Source of the DNA: Deltaproteobacteria bacterium RIFOXYA12_FULL_61_11
GTDB lineage: Bacteria; Bdellovibrionota_F; JAHFAK01; YA12-FULL-61-11
DNA length: 5,944 nt
NCBI GenBank assembly: GCA_001799195.1
Contig: MGSU01000281.1
Coordinates: forward strand, 1-5,944
Direction of reading: 5' to 3'
The notes under the pieces: generated by a model
What the model saw: only the letters and a program-made list of their open reading frames with translations
The model's database searches: none
Told to the model about the DNA's origin: nothing
In this document: positions 3,823 through 5,944 of the stretch, piece by piece
Position numbering within the stretch: position 1 is the stretch's first letter
Layout: the number at the start of each line of letters is the position of its first letter
Made by a program: the position numbers and the translations under genes

Positions 3823-5944
3823 TCAGGGACAGCGGGGGGGGGTGAAACGCACGGCGTTGTTGTTCTCGTTGCACTCGTTGTGCCTGCTGGGATCATCGGC
3901 GCGTAGGATGACCTCCTGGAGCCCGGTCAGGGCGCTACTCGCCAACTCGACCCGGAGCAGGGTTTGGCTGCACGAGGGGATGCCCTCTTCGGAGAGGGCT
4001 GAGACCAAGAAGCGTTCCCCGGCTCCGTCTACCCCATAGACGCCGAGCTGGACACCGGACCCGAGCTGCATCTCGCCCTCGTTGAGCAGCAGCACCTCGT
4101 AGACGATCCGGCCCGGGCAACCGCCGCGATCGACCCAGCTTAAAACCGTCCGGAGGTCCGGCGCGTCGAAGACGTCCTCCGAGAACTCACCCTGCACGTT
4201 CTGGCGGAAGTTGTTGTAGAGTACGAGGTTCGAAGGCTCCACCCGCGGGATGGTGCCGTTCTCCTCGACGTTGGTCACGTGGTAGGAGTGCTGGTTCCAG
4301 ATCCGCCGTGTCGGCACCCAGTTGTCGCGTTCGTCGCCGAAGACCCTAATGCCGGTGTGAGTGCCCCAGGAAACATAGTCATTGCTCATGAGCACGATTT
4401 CGGCATTGCCGTCGTTGTCCACATCGGCAATGACCGGGTTCTCGTACAAAGTCCCGCTCGAGTTCGGCGTCTCGAACAAGACCTGCCCGGAGGCGCCGTC
4501 ATAGATCTTGAGACGCAACTCGTCGGCATAGACCGCCTCGGCGTTACCATCGCCGTCGAAGTCGAAGATCGAGGACGAGGTGCGATGCGAACTCCAGTCC
4601 TTGGTGGTACGGTCTTCCCAGAGCAAGGTGCCGTCGGTATCGATGACGATGTAGGCACAGGCCGTGGCCGTCGCCACCTCGGCCTCGCCGTCGCCGTCGA
4701 AGTCACCGATGTTGGGCGCCCCCGATCCCAGCTTCGCCGGGGTGGTGCAGCCCGTGTAGAAACTGTACCGCCACACGATCTGTCCGAGATGATCGGTCAG
4801 GTGGATCGCGCCGTCATTCGCGGCAAAGACGACCTCCGGCTGTGGATCGGCGTCGAAGTTGCCTACCCCGGCGAAACTAGCGGCCGGTATGGTCACGTTC
4901 TGCCAGAGGAGTACGCCGTCATGGCGATAGGCCCTGTTGCCCACGAGCAGGTCGAGTTTGGTATCGCCGTTGAGATCATACAGCACGGGCAGGGCGCCAC
5001 CGACATGATCCCCGGTCTGCCACAAGAGGGTCCCCGTGTTGGTGTACACCATATCCCCATGCACGACCTCGGGTTCGCCATCCTGGTCGAGGTCTCCTAT
5101 CGCAATCGCGGAGTGACCGAAGGTGGGACCATCGACCTGCCATTTGACCGTCCCGTCGTGTTCGAAGACGATGAGTCCTCCTCCGCTGTACTTCTCGACC
5201 GCTATCTCGAGAAAACCGTCATGGTCGATATCCCCGAGCGCCACCGCTGCCGAGGCCTTCACCAGACCGGGGGACGTCGCGAAGATCTCTCCGGAACCAT
5301 CGCCATGGACCGCTCGCAGGACGCCCCCGACCCAGTACTGGTTGCTCGTGAAGGTAGCGAACACCACATCGGGGGTGTCTTCCAGGTCGATCCGGCCATC
5401 ACCGTTGTCATCGGTGAGATTGCCAACCATGGGCGTGGACATGACCTGGTTGTAGGTCGGGTGCAGGGTAAAGGTGTCGATCGCCCACTCCACCACCGGG
5501 GAGAATACCCCTGGAGGCGGGACATACTGACACTCGTCGCAGGTGCCGCCGGTGTCTTGGTTGCGCACGGTCACCGAGGCCGTCTCGCTGTCCTCGGCAC
5601 TGCCGTCGCTGACCGAAACCCTGAAAGTCACAAGGCCGAGGTCCGCGAAGGCCGGCAGCCAGCTCACGGTGTGGGTCTGCTGGTTGACCGTCGCACCGGC
5701 CGGCGCGCGAGCGGTGAAGGTGAAGGCCTCGCTGTCAGGGTCACTCACAGCCAGCGAACAGGTGAAGAGTTGGCCGACCAGGGCAGGGCCGCACGGACCG
5801 ATGGTCAGGCTGGGCGGATCGTTCACCGGCACCGCGATCAGGCTATTGGCTTCCAGCACGCTGGCCCGACCGTCCGAGACCCTGAGTTGGTACGCTACCG
5901 GGGTCTCGACGAGGGTCTCGCCGACCATCCAACGCACCTCGTTG
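3823..5944 (-). CDS. Large extracellular FG-GAP/VCBS propeller protein with Ig-like and CARDB-like domains (N-terminus missing)
   Basis: This is the C-terminal 706 residues of a larger protein; the frame is open to the right edge, so start and signal peptide are not visible. Counting from the first complete codon (5943), residues 1-40 are the end of one Ig/cadherin-like repeat, and about 41-129 form a second, He_PIG-like one (typical APAGATVNQ and WLPAFADLG steps). Then comes a beta-propeller of FG-GAP/VCBS blades with calcium-binding loops: an EF-hand-like DDNGDGRIDLED (178-189), GDIDHDGFLE (237-246), GDLDQDGEPE (283-292), weaker copies at 322-331 and 361-370, then GDFDGDGEAE (413-422), FDFDGDGNAE (460-469) and ADVDNDGNAE (506-515). 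DG-T-x-x-W strands alternate with them. A conserved block with WNQHSYH (549-555) and NNFR (577-580) follows, then a CARDB-like domain (595-706) ending NECNENNNAVRF. Such proteins are secreted or surface-bound, often in adhesion or matrix roles. No sortase or membrane anchor is seen at the C-terminus. Confidence 0.9.
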   Translation of the reverse strand, partial: NEVRWMVGETLVETPVAYQLRVSDGRASVLEANSLIAVPVNDPPSLTIGPCGPALVGQLFTCSLAVSDPDSEAFTFTARAPAGATVNQQTHTVSWLPAFADLGLVTFRVSVSDGSAEDSETASVTVRNQDTGGTCDECQYVPPPGVFSPVVEWAIDTFTLHPTYNQVMSTPMVGNLTDDNGDGRIDLEDTPDVVFATFTSNQYWVGGVLRAVHGDGSGEIFATSPGLVKASAAVALGDIDHDGFLEIAVEKYSGGGLIVFEHDGTVKWQVDGPTFGHSAIAIGDLDQDGEPEVVHGDMVYTNTGTLLWQTGDHVGGALPVLYDLNGDTKLDLLVGNRAYRHDGVLLWQNVTIPAASFAGVGNFDADPQPEVVFAANDGAIHLTDHLGQIVWRYSFYTGCTTPAKLGSGAPNIGDFDGDGEAEVATATACAYIVIDTDGTLLWEDRTTKDWSSHRTSSSIFDFDGDGNAEAVYADELRLKIYDGASGQVLFETPNSSGTLYENPVIADVDNDGNAEIVLMSNDYVSWGTHTGIRVFGDERDNWVPTRRIWNQHSYHVTNVEENGTIPRVEPSNLVLYNNFRQNVQGEFSEDVFDAPDLRTVLSWVDRGGCPGRIVYEVLLLNEGEMQLGSGVQLGVYGVDGAGERFLVSALSEEGIPSCSQTLLRVELASSALTGLQEVILRADDPSRHNECNENNNAVRFTPPRCP
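3834..3842. repeat. Nine-G homopolymer near the 3' end of the surface protein gene
   Basis: A run of nine G's on the plus strand (C's in the mRNA sense) encodes the Pro-Pro five to four residues before the stop. A one-base change would read past the TGA at 3823 and add a tail, since both other frames stay open for well over 100 bp beyond it. The tract is seen directly; slippage is only a possibility. Confidence 0.6.

Noticed and set aside
3639-3896. Minus-strand frames running from inside the surface protein gene into the AT-rich promoter
   Set aside because: They lack a ribosome site and a domain. They matter only as the frames a slip in the nine-G tract would enter.
4386-5525. Several 60-110 residue frames within the FG-GAP region on both strands
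   Set aside because: They are low-complexity shadows of the repeated Asp-Gly codons of the propeller gene.

Overview
This is a 5.9-kb bacterial chromosomal window with GC-rich genes and AT-rich patches confined to intergenic DNA. The gene families (a DUF4143-type AAA ATPase, a DinJ/YafQ toxin-antitoxin pair, a secreted ParBc_2-type protein and a large FG-GAP/Ig/CARDB surface protein) suggest a GC-rich proteobacterium with an accessory-rich genome, perhaps a gammaproteobacterium. That placement is inference from gene families; no marker gene is present.

Layout. (1) 1-504, minus: the N-terminal 168 residues of a DUF4143-type ATPase that runs off the left edge. (2) 505-773: a non-coding divergent region holding the ATPase promoter candidate, a GC-rich hairpin followed by T's, and a perfect 9-bp inverted repeat. 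(3) 774-1997, plus: a secreted 407-residue protein with a ParBc_2-like fold. (4) 1998-2246: non-coding, with a perfect 22-bp palindrome and the toxin-antitoxin promoter. (5) 2247-2779, plus: a DinJ-like antitoxin and a YafQ-like toxin, 2 nt apart. (6) 2780-3086: no gene, but a 42-bp degenerate copy of the DNA around the ATPase start site. (7) 3087-3581, minus: a 164-residue exported protein I do not recognise, read from an AT-rich promoter containing two matching operator-like inverted repeats. (8) 3823-5944, minus: the C-terminal 706 residues of a large extracellular protein with an Ig-like domain, an FG-GAP beta-propeller and a CARDB-like tail; its N-terminus lies beyond the right edge.

The genes do not form one pathway. 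The clearest functional unit is the toxin-antitoxin operon, where the toxin keeps every known YafQ active-site position. The most intriguing structural signals are two. First, a pair of 42-bp direct repeats (37/42 identical) brackets the secreted ParB-like gene and the toxin-antitoxin operon, suggesting a 2.4-kb cassette that may have come in as a unit. Second, two copies of TATGY-N5-RCATA, centred 22 bp apart, interleave with the -10 and -35 boxes of the unknown exported protein's promoter. No integrase, transposase, tRNA, rRNA or CRISPR array is visible.
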